From: Terriglobia bacterium
Lineage (GTDB): Bacteria > Acidobacteriota > Terriglobia > Bryobacterales > Bryobacteraceae
Direction: 5' to 3'
Length of the DNA stretch: 64,000 nucleotides
NCBI GenBank assembly: GCA_021324615.1
Contig: JAJPIT010000057.1
Span: forward strand, 1-64,000
Both the position numbers and the translations under genes were made by a program. A model generated the notes under the pieces. It had not been told where the DNA came from, did no database searches, and saw only the letters and a program-made list of their open reading frames with translations. Shown one piece after another: positions 17,913 through 28,127 of this stretch. Position 1 is the first letter of the stretch. Every line of letters begins with the position of its first letter.

Positions 17913-18800
17913 TCAGGAGGCCTGGCCGAAGAGCCTGGCGACCGCCGCGCGCAACTCTTCATACCGCATGGCGCCGGGATGATACATGCGCACGATGCCG
18001 GAGCGGTCGACCAGCACCAGCGTGGGCGTGGTGCTGGCGCCGTAGCGGAGGAAGTTTTCCTCGTTCACCGGCGCGGGCGAGGTGAGAATGGCCGAATAGC
18101 GCTCCTGCCGGATCTTCTCGATGTAGCGAAGCTCCACCTCGGGCGGCGCCTCCTCTCCGGATCCGATGTAGCCGTAGCGCCGGGTGGGCGCGACCAGCGC
18201 CAGCCCCTTCGGCCCGAACTCCTGCAGGATGCGGGCCAGCACCGGAGCCTCGGCTTTACAATCCATGCACCAGTGCGCCCAGAAAAAGATCAGCACCGGC
18301 CTGCCCTTGGGCAGCGAGACGGCTTGCAGGGCGGGAGCGGGGCGGCCTTCCATCGTCAGCAGGTTGAGATTCTTTTGGATGCGCGTGCGGATCGAGGTCG
18401 AATAAAATCTTTTGAGCTGATCCTGAAGGTAAGCGACCGCTTCGCTGCGCTGATGGCGCGCGGCAAGGACGTTGGCTTCCACTTCGATCGCCGCCCCGAG
18501 CGCGACCGGCAGCGAAGGGTCGTCGTCGAGCTTGCGGTTCTTCAGCGCGGCCGTCGAGAGCTGATACGTTTCGCTGGCGAACTTTTCGGCGGCGTCGTAG
18601 TTCTTCAATTGAAGCTCGGCGCGGCCCATCCAGCTCAGCGCTTCCAGCCACTCCGGGGTGGCGCCGGAGGAGGAACGGTAGGCGTCGAGCATCCGCGTCG
18701 CTCCGGCGAAGTCGTTCCGGGCGATTGCGCCGCGCACCTCCGCGACGATATTGGCCCAAGCGAGGCCGGCCGCAAGGACCAGCGGCAGAAGAAATTTCAC
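17913..18800 (-). CDS. TlpA/ResA-like thioredoxin-fold protein with N-terminal helical region
   Basis: A 295-residue exported protein. The signal peptide (MKFLLPLVLAAGLAWA) is followed by a TPR-like helical region (about 20-155, EWLEALSWMGRAELQLKNYD). A thioredoxin domain comes next, with the redox motif FFWAHWCMDCKAEAP and the cis-Pro stretch TTPTLVLVDRSGIV. It probably acts in periplasmic thiol chemistry. The GTG at 18800 has a strong GGAGGAGG Shine-Dalgarno. It lies 12 bp downstream of the SDR gene on the same strand, so the two are likely co-transcribed. Confidence 0.85.
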   Translation of the reverse strand: MKFLLPLVLAAGLAWANIVAEVRGAIARNDFAGATRMLDAYRSSSGATPEWLEALSWMGRAELQLKNYDAAEKFASETYQLSTAALKNRKLDDDPSLPVALGAAIEVEANVLAARHQRSEAVAYLQDQLKRFYSTSIRTRIQKNLNLLTMEGRPAPALQAVSLPKGRPVLIFFWAHWCMDCKAEAPVLARILQEFGPKGLALVAPTRRYGYIGSGEEAPPEVELRYIEKIRQERYSAILTSPAPVNEENFLRYGASTTPTLVLVDRSGIVRMYHPGAMRYEELRAAVARLFGQAS

Positions 18801-18812
18801 GCGCCTCCTCCT

Positions 18813-19562
18813 CTACATTGAGGATAACAAGTAGCCCCCGTCGGCCACGATGGTCTGGCCGGTCACGTAGGAAGAGGCGCTGCTGGCCAGCATCAGCGCC
18901 ACTTCAGCGATCTCCTGCGGCTGGCCGAGGTGCTTGATGGGCTGCGCGCCGAGCTGTTTTTCGCGGCGCTGGTCGTCCTTCCAGTAATACTCGCTGAGAA
19001 CCGTCTGGATCAGGCCGGGAGCGATGGCGTTCACCCGCACGCCGCAGGGCCCGAGCTCGACCGCGTAGGATTTGGTCATCATGATCAGCGCGGCTTTGGT
19101 CATGCTGTACAGCAGGCTGTGAAACTGCGGGCGCAAGCCGGCGATGGAGGCGATGTTGATGATGGCTCCTTCGCCGCGCTGGCACATTCCCGGCGCCACC
19201 AGCTTGATCAGGCGGAAGGCGCTCTTCAAATTGATGTCGATCATCTTGTCGAACTGGCCTTCTTCGATCTCCAGGCACGGGCCTTGCTGGATGTTGGTCG
19301 CGGCGTTATTCACCAGAATGTCGATGCGGCCGAAGCGCGCGGTGGTCTCGCTCACCAGTTTTTCCAGATCGCCGGCGCGGCCCACATGACAGGCGAGCGG
19401 CGTGATCAGGGGGCCGATTTCGCCTGCTACCCGGTCCAGCGTTTCCTGCTTGCGCCCGGCGATGACCCCTTGGGCGCCTTCGCGGGCGAAGGTTTCGGCG
19501 ATGGCCCGGCCGATGCCGCGGCTCGCTCCGGTGATGATCGCGACTTTATTCTGAAGCACCAT
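18813..19562 (-). CDS. Short-chain dehydrogenase/reductase
   Basis: A 249-residue classical SDR oxidoreductase. Seen are the NAD(P) motif TGASRGIGRAIA, the NNA motif (LVNNAATN), catalytic Ser in NIASIAG and YxxxK in YSMTKAALIM, and the C-terminal VTGQTIVADGGY. It resembles FabG/glucose-dehydrogenase-like members; the substrate is unknown. The ATG at 19562 has no Shine-Dalgarno but lies 8 bases after an extended -10 (TG-C-TATCCT, minus 19579-19571), so its message is probably leaderless. It is divergent from the kinase gene. Confidence 0.88.
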   Translation of the reverse strand: MVLQNKVAIITGASRGIGRAIAETFAREGAQGVIAGRKQETLDRVAGEIGPLITPLACHVGRAGDLEKLVSETTARFGRIDILVNNAATNIQQGPCLEIEEGQFDKMIDINLKSAFRLIKLVAPGMCQRGEGAIINIASIAGLRPQFHSLLYSMTKAALIMMTKSYAVELGPCGVRVNAIAPGLIQTVLSEYYWKDDQRREKQLGAQPIKHLGQPQEIAEVALMLASSASSYVTGQTIVADGGYLLSSM

Positions 19563-19570
19563 GCCGAGAC

Positions 19571-19579
19571 AGGATAGCA
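19571..19579 (-). promoter_or_regulatory. Extended -10 of the SDR-tlpA transcript
   Basis: TGCTATCCT on the minus strand fits TGnTAnnnT and ends 8 bases before the ATG at 19562. Confidence 0.45.
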
Positions 19580-19638
19580 GAGCCGCGGGTGGCTCCGGCG
19601 CGCCGTGCGGGGACCGGTCGGGGAGGGGACGCATACGC

Positions 19639-19644
19639 TAAAAT
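19639..19644 (+). promoter_or_regulatory. -10 element of the kinase gene
   Basis: TAAAAT ends 12 bases before the GTG at 19657, with no Shine-Dalgarno between them. The predicted leader is about five bases or none. Confidence 0.35.
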
Positions 19645-19656
19645 AGCCTCATACTC

Positions 19657-21372
<1,716 letters not shown>

Positions 21373-22722
21373 ATGTCACATACCCGGCGAAACTTCTTCC
21401 TGCTTGCCGGCGGCGCCCTCGCCGCGGCGCAGGACCCTAAGAATATGGTGGTGCGCTCGGCGCGCCCGGAGGATCTGGAGATGCCGCTTTCCGGATTCGC
21501 CGATTACCTCACGCCCGCCGATCACTTCTTCGTCCGAACGCATGTCTATGTTCCCGCGGTGAACATGAGCGAATGGCGATTGAAGGTGGAAGGTTCGGTG
21601 CAGACGCCGCTCACCCTGGCCATGGACGATCTGCGGAAGATGCCGGCCGTCGAACTGATCGCGGTGACCGAGTGCGCGGGCAACAGCCGCAGCTTCTTCA
21701 ATCCGCATGTTCCCGGGTTGCAGTGGGGCTGGGGCGGCGTGGCGAACGCGCGGTGGCGCGGCGTGCGGCTGGCCGAGGTTTTACAGCGCGCCGGCGTCCG
21801 CCCATCCGCGGTGGAGGTGTTGTTGGACGGCGCCGACGAACCGATCGGGACCATGCAGGACTTCCGGCGCTCCATCCCGTTGCGCAAGGCGCTGCACCCG
21901 GATACGATCCTCGCCTATGAGATGAACGGCGAGCCTGTGCCGTTAAAGCACGGCTTCCCGCTCAGGCTGGTGGCGCCCGGATGGGCCAGCGATTCCTGGG
22001 TGAAGTGGGTCACCTCCCTGAACGTGCTGGATAAGCCGTGGGACGGGTTCTGGATGAAGAACGCCTACCGCAAGCCGGATCACGCGGTGGCGCCGGGGAC
22101 GTCGCTTACGCCGGAGCAGATGGTCCCGGTGACCAGCCTGCGCGTAAAGACGGTGATCGCATCGCCTGCCGCCAATTGGGCCAGGCCGGGCGAGCCGGTG
22201 CGAATCGCCGGCGTTTCCTGGAGCGGCGATGCGGGACCGGTGACCTCGGTTGAGGTTTCCACCGATGCGGGCCGCACGTGGAAAGCCGCGAGGTTGTACC
22301 CGGGGCAGAAGACCAAGTACGGATGGCGGCAATGGGATTTTTCGTGGACGCCGGAGCGGGAAGCCTATTACACCATCATGGCCCGGGCGCGCGACGCCGC
22401 GGGAGACACGCAGCCGTTGGCGCAGGAGTGGAATCCGGGCGGTTATGGATGGAATGTGGCGCCTTCCCTCGGCATCCGCGTGCAGGCGCAGGCGCCGGAG
22501 GCGGCGAATCCGCCGGTTTCGCCCGCGCATCCCGAGCCGCCTCCCGGCTTCCGCGCTTCCTGTTTGCAGTGCCACGGAACGGATGTCATCGAGCAGCAGC
22601 ATCTCACGCGCGCCCAGTGGGACCGCGAGATTACGAAAATGACCGGCTGGGGCGCGCGGGTGAACGCGCAGGACCGCGAGCTTCTGCTCAATTACTTATC
22701 CGGCGCGTTTGGCGCGAAGTAG
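21373..22722 (+). CDS. Sulfite oxidase-family molybdoenzyme fused to a C-terminal cytochrome c domain
   Basis: A 449-residue protein. An N-terminal RRNFFLLAGGALAAAQ Tat-type signal suits a cofactor-loaded periplasmic enzyme. The molybdopterin domain has the molybdenum-ligand Cys in VTECAGNSRSFF and conserved KHGFPLRLVAPGW; the Mo-co dimerisation Ig-like domain follows (VSTDAGRTWKAA). The last 60 residues hold one haem c site (CLQCHGTD) and a downstream Met (KMTGWG) as likely sixth ligand. The protein thus looks like a single-chain version of sulfite:cytochrome c oxidoreductase (SorA + SorB), although the true substrate is not proven. It directly follows the kinase. Confidence 0.85.
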   Translation: MSHTRRNFFLLAGGALAAAQDPKNMVVRSARPEDLEMPLSGFADYLTPADHFFVRTHVYVPAVNMSEWRLKVEGSVQTPLTLAMDDLRKMPAVELIAVTECAGNSRSFFNPHVPGLQWGWGGVANARWRGVRLAEVLQRAGVRPSAVEVLLDGADEPIGTMQDFRRSIPLRKALHPDTILAYEMNGEPVPLKHGFPLRLVAPGWASDSWVKWVTSLNVLDKPWDGFWMKNAYRKPDHAVAPGTSLTPEQMVPVTSLRVKTVIASPAANWARPGEPVRIAGVSWSGDAGPVTSVEVSTDAGRTWKAARLYPGQKTKYGWRQWDFSWTPEREAYYTIMARARDAAGDTQPLAQEWNPGGYGWNVAPSLGIRVQAQAPEAANPPVSPAHPEPPPGFRASCLQCHGTDVIEQQHLTRAQWDREITKMTGWGARVNAQDRELLLNYLSGAFGAK

Positions 22723-22726
22723 CGCG

Positions 22727-23710
22727 CTATTGCGTGCGGGTGCGGTCGAAGCCGCCTTGCGGCCGATAACCGGGGCGGCACTGCACCCGGTATTTTTTGG
22801 CCGCGTCGCTCAACACTTCCACCGTAATGCGGCGGAAGCCTTCGTTCGGGTTCGGCTGCGGATAATACGTCACCGTATAGGAGTTGCCGAGATCCTCCCG
22901 GATGCTCTCAAACGCCTCCACCTGTTTCTGCCAGGTCTTGGCAAAATACGATTTGCCGCCGGTGCGGTTGGTGATGCGCTTGAACACGCTGGAAGAGATG
23001 GGATCCTTGTTCACGTCGCTGGTCGAGATGACATAAATGGGGATGCCTTCATCCTCGGCCACCGCCTGCACGTCGCTGGGCGCGACCATGCTGGCGTTGT
23101 CGGGGCCGTTGGAAAACACGATCACCACCTTGCGCCCGGAGACCTTGGCGGCGTCGCGAAGGGTCAGCAGCAGGCAGTTATAAAGAGCCGAATCGTCCCC
23201 GGCGACGGCTTTGCGCAGCCCGAAGATGGCCTCGTTGCGCTCGCGGCTGAGCGGCGCGTCGCGCTTGAGGTTGCGGCTGTAAGTATAGACCGCCACCGAA
23301 TCGGCGCGGTCCAGTCCGCGGATGAAGTCAGCGATGGCGTCGGAGGCGTAGACGAAGCCGCGGTACATATAGTTGCTGGTGTCGAAGAGCACGAAAACGT
23401 TGGTGCCGACGAACGCGTCGGCGCGGCCCTCGGCCTTCCCCTCGGCAGAAACCGGGATCGGCTTCAAACTGCCGTCTTCGGCCACTTCCACCGGTGGCTT
23501 GTTGCCTTCGGCGAAGGTGGCGATCTTTTGCGGGATGCCGTCTTCGAGAATGCGGAAATCCTTGGGCTTCAGCCCGTTGATGTAGTGGCCTTTGTTATCG
23601 GTGATCTGAAAGCTCAAGACCACCAGGTCGACTTTCACCCGGAACGTCGGCCGGTCCTGGGCCCACGCGCCGGCGGCCATCAAGATGAGAAGAGCACCTT
23701 TGCGAATCAC
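22727..23710 (-). CDS. VWFA-related secreted protein (TIGR03436-like)
   Basis: A 327-residue protein with a signal peptide (GALLILMAAGAWAQ). The N-terminal strand region RVKVDLVVLSFQITDNKG...LKPKDFRILEDG is typical of acidobacterial VWFA-related proteins. The von Willebrand A domain that follows has MIDAS-like VFVLFDTSNYMYRGF (third Ser position replaced by Tyr), ALYNCLLLTL and VVIVFSNGPDN. A role in extracellular protein binding is inferred. The start is a GTG. It lies 16 bp downstream of the 1123-residue gene on the same strand, forming a two-gene unit, and ends convergently with the sulfite oxidase gene. Confidence 0.85.
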   Translation of the reverse strand: MIRKGALLILMAAGAWAQDRPTFRVKVDLVVLSFQITDNKGHYINGLKPKDFRILEDGIPQKIATFAEGNKPPVEVAEDGSLKPIPVSAEGKAEGRADAFVGTNVFVLFDTSNYMYRGFVYASDAIADFIRGLDRADSVAVYTYSRNLKRDAPLSRERNEAIFGLRKAVAGDDSALYNCLLLTLRDAAKVSGRKVVIVFSNGPDNASMVAPSDVQAVAEDEGIPIYVISTSDVNKDPISSSVFKRITNRTGGKSYFAKTWQKQVEAFESIREDLGNSYTVTYYPQPNPNEGFRRITVEVLSDAAKKYRVQCRPGYRPQGGFDRTRTQ

Positions 23711-23726
23711 AAAACCCCCGAATCGA

Positions 23727-26700
23727 TCAATTTACCGATGCCTCCGCCAGCAACTGTTTGCGGGTCTTCTCGCGCACTTCTTCCCCCACCAGACGAAGCG
23801 AGCGCAACAGCGCCGGCCAGTCCTCCAGATGCGTGGCGAAAATCCGCTCCACCGTTTCCTCGGTCCACTCCGGGATCCGCACGTTCAGTTCCGCCGGACG
23901 GAGATGCGTCTGATCGGCCAGCGCGGCGTAGTACAGAAGATTTGACTGCCAGCTTTCCGCGAGAATCCGGCTGGAGTAACCCATCAGCGTCGGGAAGGTG
24001 CGCAGCCTCAGCAGCTCCGGCTGGTAGGAATTGGCAAGGGTGGGCTTGGGAGTGCCGAAAGCCCGCGAAATGGCGCGATCGGAAAGCTGGTCGGGCGCCT
24101 GCGCCGCGAGTTTGCGAATGTCGGCGGCCAGCGGCGAATCGCGGTCCGTGCCGAGCAGGTCCTCCGCCAGCCAGTACATCTCCGCTGGAACGACGTGGTC
24201 CAGGGCGCCCTTGACATCGCCGGCGGCCAGCAGTCTTTCGATCGTCTCCAGGCGGGCCGGGGCGGCGTACGGCTCCAGCGCGGCGATCACCTCGGAGCGG
24301 CGCCGCGCGTCGAGCGCGCTTTCGGCCAGCAGTGTCTCCGCGTAGGCCATATGCAGGCCGACCCAGTGCAACTGCGCCGGCGTGACATTCCACCAGCGGG
24401 GAACCACCGCGCACAGGATCATCTGCGGCACCAGGTCGCCCCAGATCAGAGCCTGCTCCCGCGTGGGGATCAGGAAATTTTGCTCCGCTTCGGCCAGCGC
24501 GTAGGGCAGCGAGGCCAGCGATCCGACCAGCCGGCCGCCGGCGTTGGCGGGCCGGCCCGTTCCGAACACCTCCGTCGCCTTCCAGGTCTGGCCGGAGCCG
24601 GGGATGCCGACAAAATCGTGGCTTCGGACAAACAGGGCGTTGGTCCGCAGCACCTGCGCCGCAGGCGGGGCGTAATGAATATAGTTGAAGCCGACCAGCG
24701 TGTCGCGCAGAAACGGCGCCAGCGAGCCGCGCAGGTCCTTCAGCTTTTGCGGGTCGCTGGCGGCGTGTTCGATTGCGGCGCGCAGGTTCAGCTTGCGCTC
24801 CGTCTCGATGTGCTTGTCGGTGTAGTAGCCGAACGACATCGAGTTGCGCTCCACCGTGGTCATGGTGTTCCGCGGCAGATCGATCTCGGAAATGCGCGTG
24901 GCCAGCTTGCCGGCCAGCGCGGTGTCCAGCTTCTGGCCGCGGGCGACGCTTTCCAGATTGTCCGCTAGATCGAAGAGCGTGTTCAGCGGGATCAGCTTCT
25001 GCGCCTCGAAGATGCGGATCATGTCTTCCACGATCTGCTGGCGCGCCTCGGAGTCCTCGTCTCCCGCGCCGCCCGCCAGCAGGTCCATCATGCGGTCCTG
25101 CGGCGACAGCTTCTCCGGGGAGTGGCTGGCGGCGAGCAACAGCTCGACGCCGCCACGGCCGGCGTCAAAGATGTCGCGGTCGCCCTGAATCCTGGCAAAA
25201 GGCGCGAGAATGCGGGAAAGCGTCTGATCGGCGTCGGCCTCGGCGATCGATCCCTGCCGCGTCAAGATTTGCCACAAGCCGGCCAGCGACTGCATGGTGC
25301 CGGCGGCGTCCGCTTTCATCCCTGGATCGCGAATCTGGTTGAGCGCGTGGGCGGCGTCCAGATATTGCAGGATGGTTCGATCGCTCAGCGACGGCGCTTC
25401 CGCAAACAGAGAGTACTGCGCGTTCATCAGGCGGAAATCCCGCGCCAGCCGATCCACCGTCGCCGTCTCCAGCGGCTTCGTCCGGTTGCGCTCCACGTCG
25501 CTCAGGGCCATGAAGATCTTCAGCGGCTCGTTTTCCACCGTCTTCCGGCACAAGGCGAACAAAGCTTCCAGCACATCGTCGGCGTCCCTCCAGTTGGGCG
25601 CCGCGCGGGTGAGCTTGGCGTCATACTTGCCCAGCGGATGATTCGCAAACAGGCTTTTCCAGACCTCCAGGCCGCCGGGCAGATGGGGCCTGCCGTCCGG
25701 ATCCAGGCGCAGCCGCGTGGTGAGCAGCAGCATGTCCGTATTGGACCGGAACACCGGGCGCGCCGGTCCGGGACTGGTCACGCGGCCGCGGATCGCCGCG
25801 TAAAATCGCTTCAGGCGATCGGGCTCAGTCAGATAAATCTTCACCGGACCGTTCAGGCGCGCCAGCGCGTCGAAATAACTGGCCAGCCATCCATCGTCAC
25901 GCGCCGCCAGTTTCTCGAAAAACGCCGCCCCCTTCTCCGGACTCGCGCCGGCCAGATCCGCCCAGGCCTTTTCGCTGCGTGCGCCGCCGGGGACCACCGC
26001 CTTGCCGTTGCGGATCTCAAACATCGCCCCGAAAAAGTCGATCACGTGGGCGTAGATTTTCAGCCGCGCGGCGGGAATCTCGGCGCGCAGCGTGTCCGCC
26101 GTTTCCGGCTCCAGCTTGGAAAGGGCCAGATACAGGCGGCATACCGCGGGATCGGAGATGAAGTAGTCGATGAACGGGCCGGCGGACTTGTCCTTGGCCG
26201 GCTGCCAGTAGTCCGCGCTGTAAAGAACCGGCACGCGCGTCGGATGATAATCGAGCCTGAAGGGGCGGTTGGTCCGCAGCGCCTGTTCCAGCTCGGCCAG
26301 CGGGAAACCGGAGTCGATGGTCAGAAACGCGCGCGAGGCGTTCACCGTCTCCAGCACCAGGTCGGAGCCGCAGCCGCCGCGCATCCGGTAGCCGAGCACG
26401 CGCAGCAGATCCCCGGTCTGCGTCGAGTCGCAGGTTTCGATCTTGATGATTTTGGAATCGCCGCTCAGGCGCTCCAGCTCGCGCGCCTGCGATAAATAGC
26501 GGACCACCAGCTTCAAATATTCGGTCTGATCCAACGCCTCATTGGAGTTGCCGGCCTGATACCCGTTGGTCACCACGTTGCGCGCCAGCGCGCCCAGCAG
26601 ATCCTGGGCAGGGAGGTCCGGCGAGAGCGCGGCCATGCGCGCGAAGGAATGCAGAGGCCCGGGGATTTCGATGTAATTCTCCGGCGGCCGCGCGGGCGGA

Positions 26701-27098
26701 TTGCCCAGCGCAAGTCCGGAGCCGCCGGCGGCGTTATAAGCCGCCAGATGTTTTTCGGCCGCGGCCTGATCGCCCGCGATCAGATCCAGAAGAGCCTCGC
26801 GCCGCGCCACCGCCGCGCGCTCGGAGCCGGGCGCGTTGCTTCGTTCCAGCGCCTCTTCCAGTCTGGCGTAAGCCGGCCGTGCCCCCGGATCGCGATGGCG
26901 GTCCAGGAACTCCGCGTAGGCGCGCAAAGCCGCGATGCTTTGCGGATTCTCCCGCGCCGCTTTTTCCAGGCGGGCGCGCGCCCCGGCGGCGTCGCCTTTC
27001 ACTTCAAGCTGCCAGGCTTCCGACGCCGGATCCTGCGCGGCGACCCTCATCGCCACGGGCCCCAACGTTACGCACAGCAGCAGACCGGAGAGTCGCAT
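23727..27098 (-). CDS. Large secreted protein of unknown function (1123 residues)
   Basis: No family is recognised. The ATG at 27098 has a near-perfect Shine-Dalgarno (AGGAGG, 7 bases upstream) and starts a signal peptide (SGLLLCVTLGPVAMRVAA). An N-terminal TPR-like region follows (AARENPQSIAALRAYAEFLDR). The rest is mostly helical, soluble and rich in Ala, Leu and Arg. It contains local landmarks: a Cys pair region (ETCDSTQTGDLLRVLGYR, RGGCGSD), an ETVNASRAFLTIDSG stretch and FGYYTDKHIETERKL. No transmembrane segment or catalytic motif is evident. It is followed by the VWFA-related gene after 16 bp, suggesting joint function. Confidence 0.8.
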   Translation of the reverse strand: MRLSGLLLCVTLGPVAMRVAAQDPASEAWQLEVKGDAAGARARLEKAARENPQSIAALRAYAEFLDRHRDPGARPAYARLEEALERSNAPGSERAAVARREALLDLIAGDQAAAEKHLAAYNAAGGSGLALGNPPARPPENYIEIPGPLHSFARMAALSPDLPAQDLLGALARNVVTNGYQAGNSNEALDQTEYLKLVVRYLSQARELERLSGDSKIIKIETCDSTQTGDLLRVLGYRMRGGCGSDLVLETVNASRAFLTIDSGFPLAELEQALRTNRPFRLDYHPTRVPVLYSADYWQPAKDKSAGPFIDYFISDPAVCRLYLALSKLEPETADTLRAEIPAARLKIYAHVIDFFGAMFEIRNGKAVVPGGARSEKAWADLAGASPEKGAAFFEKLAARDDGWLASYFDALARLNGPVKIYLTEPDRLKRFYAAIRGRVTSPGPARPVFRSNTDMLLLTTRLRLDPDGRPHLPGGLEVWKSLFANHPLGKYDAKLTRAAPNWRDADDVLEALFALCRKTVENEPLKIFMALSDVERNRTKPLETATVDRLARDFRLMNAQYSLFAEAPSLSDRTILQYLDAAHALNQIRDPGMKADAAGTMQSLAGLWQILTRQGSIAEADADQTLSRILAPFARIQGDRDIFDAGRGGVELLLAASHSPEKLSPQDRMMDLLAGGAGDEDSEARQQIVEDMIRIFEAQKLIPLNTLFDLADNLESVARGQKLDTALAGKLATRISEIDLPRNTMTTVERNSMSFGYYTDKHIETERKLNLRAAIEHAASDPQKLKDLRGSLAPFLRDTLVGFNYIHYAPPAAQVLRTNALFVRSHDFVGIPGSGQTWKATEVFGTGRPANAGGRLVGSLASLPYALAEAEQNFLIPTREQALIWGDLVPQMILCAVVPRWWNVTPAQLHWVGLHMAYAETLLAESALDARRRSEVIAALEPYAAPARLETIERLLAAGDVKGALDHVVPAEMYWLAEDLLGTDRDSPLAADIRKLAAQAPDQLSDRAISRAFGTPKPTLANSYQPELLRLRTFPTLMGYSSRILAESWQSNLLYYAALADQTHLRPAELNVRIPEWTEETVERIFATHLEDWPALLRSLRLVGEEVREKTRKQLLAEASVN

Positions 27099-27264
27099 CG
27101 GCTGCCTCCTATACTTGGCCTTATAATTTATCACTCTTTCGAGCTTCGGTTGAGCACACCCTGGGCGGGATTGCGCTTGCACGAAGGACAGACGCTCGCA
27201 AGGCGAAAACATTTCCCCATTCCGCTTCAAACCCGGTCTCTGTAATGAAGCATACTCTTCTGGT

Positions 27265-27270
27265 TATAAT
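27265..27270 (+). promoter_or_regulatory. TATAAT -10 box of the 88-residue secreted protein gene
   Basis: A consensus TATAAT lies 68 bases upstream of the ATG at 27339; no clear -35 is seen. The divergent gap 27099-27338 otherwise contains no supportable gene. Confidence 0.4.
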
Positions 27271-27338
27271 CTGGTACGGCCGTAACCAAATTCGAAGGAA
27301 ACCAACGGCCGGCTGACCGATCAGGAGAAATCACAAAA

Positions 27339-27605
27339 ATGAAGAAGAACTTCTTGCGATTTGCACCGTGGGTGGCGCTGCTTGCCTTGGGCGTCATCGC
27401 CACTCCGCGCTACGCCAACACCGCCCCGCCGCCCGAGCCGCATCCGCATATTCGCGCCGCCATCAACGAGCTGCGGGAGGCGCGCGCCGAGCTCCAGCAC
27501 GCCGCGCACGATTTTTGCGGCCATCGCGCCGACGCGTTACGCGATACCCAGGTCGCCCTGAATCAGCTTCAGGAAGCCCTTCGCTGCCCGGCCGCGAATC
27601 GATAG
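27339..27605 (+). CDS. Small secreted helical protein
   Basis: An 88-residue protein with a signal peptide (MKKNFLRFAPWVALLALGVIA) and a mature part that is one or two amphipathic helices (INELREARAELQHAAHDF, ALRDTQVALNQLQEALRC) with two Cys and several His. AGGAGA Shine-Dalgarno lies upstream. Short proteins with this layout are frequent in acidobacterial genomes; function is unknown. Confidence 0.75.
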   Translation: MKKNFLRFAPWVALLALGVIATPRYANTAPPPEPHPHIRAAINELREARAELQHAAHDFCGHRADALRDTQVALNQLQEALRCPAANR

Positions 27606-27704
27606 AATCACGCTGGTCGCGTTTATGGCCGCGGCTTTCGCCCCCCGTCGTGCATGAAAGACGCGGCCTTAACGTTTCTGATACCCTGGGGGCAGGGTTG
27701 TTCT

Positions 27705-28055
27705 ATGATCCTTCGGATCAGGCTCCCCAGGGGCCGGCCGGTGGAGCGCCGCCTCGGCAAAAACCGGCATGTCGCGCTCGCTTTAGCCGCGATGTGTACG
27801 CCGCTCGCGTTGATGGCTTATGTTCTGGGCTGCTGGCGATTGGCCGCCGACATGGGATTGGCCAGCGAGTTCGCCCTCAGCGGGCTGTTTTCGCATTGGC
27901 AGGTTTGGATGATCGCCGGAGTCGCTCTGCAATCTGCCGGAGCGGCCCTGAATCGCTATGGCCTGGGTTCCCGCCTCCCTATCCCGCGCGTATTGCCGTC
28001 CTGTCCGCGGGTGGCCAAGGAACCGGCGCGGCCCCGGAAAGTCAGCGCGCCCTGA
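27705..28055 (+). CDS. Small membrane protein of unknown function
   Basis: A 116-residue protein (from ATG 27705) with two hydrophobic segments (LALAAMCTPLALMAYVLGCW and VWMIAGVALQSAGAAL) and basic ends. An upstream in-frame ATG at 27654 lies before an extended -10 (TGATACCCT, 27679-27687), so the start at 27705 is more likely. No family recognised. Confidence 0.5.
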   Translation: MILRIRLPRGRPVERRLGKNRHVALALAAMCTPLALMAYVLGCWRLAADMGLASEFALSGLFSHWQVWMIAGVALQSAGAALNRYGLGSRLPIPRVLPSCPRVAKEPARPRKVSAP

Positions 28056-28070
28056 GACCGCGGCATTTTT

Positions 28071-28099
28071 TTAACTTTCGGGCGCGGCCATGATACCCT
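28071..28099 (+). promoter_or_regulatory. Promoter of the mazG-GNAT-racemase operon
   Basis: TTAACT (28071-28076) and an extended -10 TG-A-TACCCT (hexamer 28094-28099) are spaced 17 bp, 28 bases before the mazG ATG. Confidence 0.5.
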
Positions 28100-28127
28100 G
28101 AAAATTTCGTTCCCGTCTTCGTGCATC

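Noticed and set aside
22709-24214. 501-codon plus-strand frame opposite the VWA and large orphan genes
   Set aside because: Antisense to genes with signal peptides and good ribosome-binding sites; the composition is shadow-like.
25122-26495. 457-codon plus-strand frame inside the large orphan gene
   Set aside because: Lies wholly opposite the 1123-residue gene; Arg/Gln/Gly-rich without a start signal.
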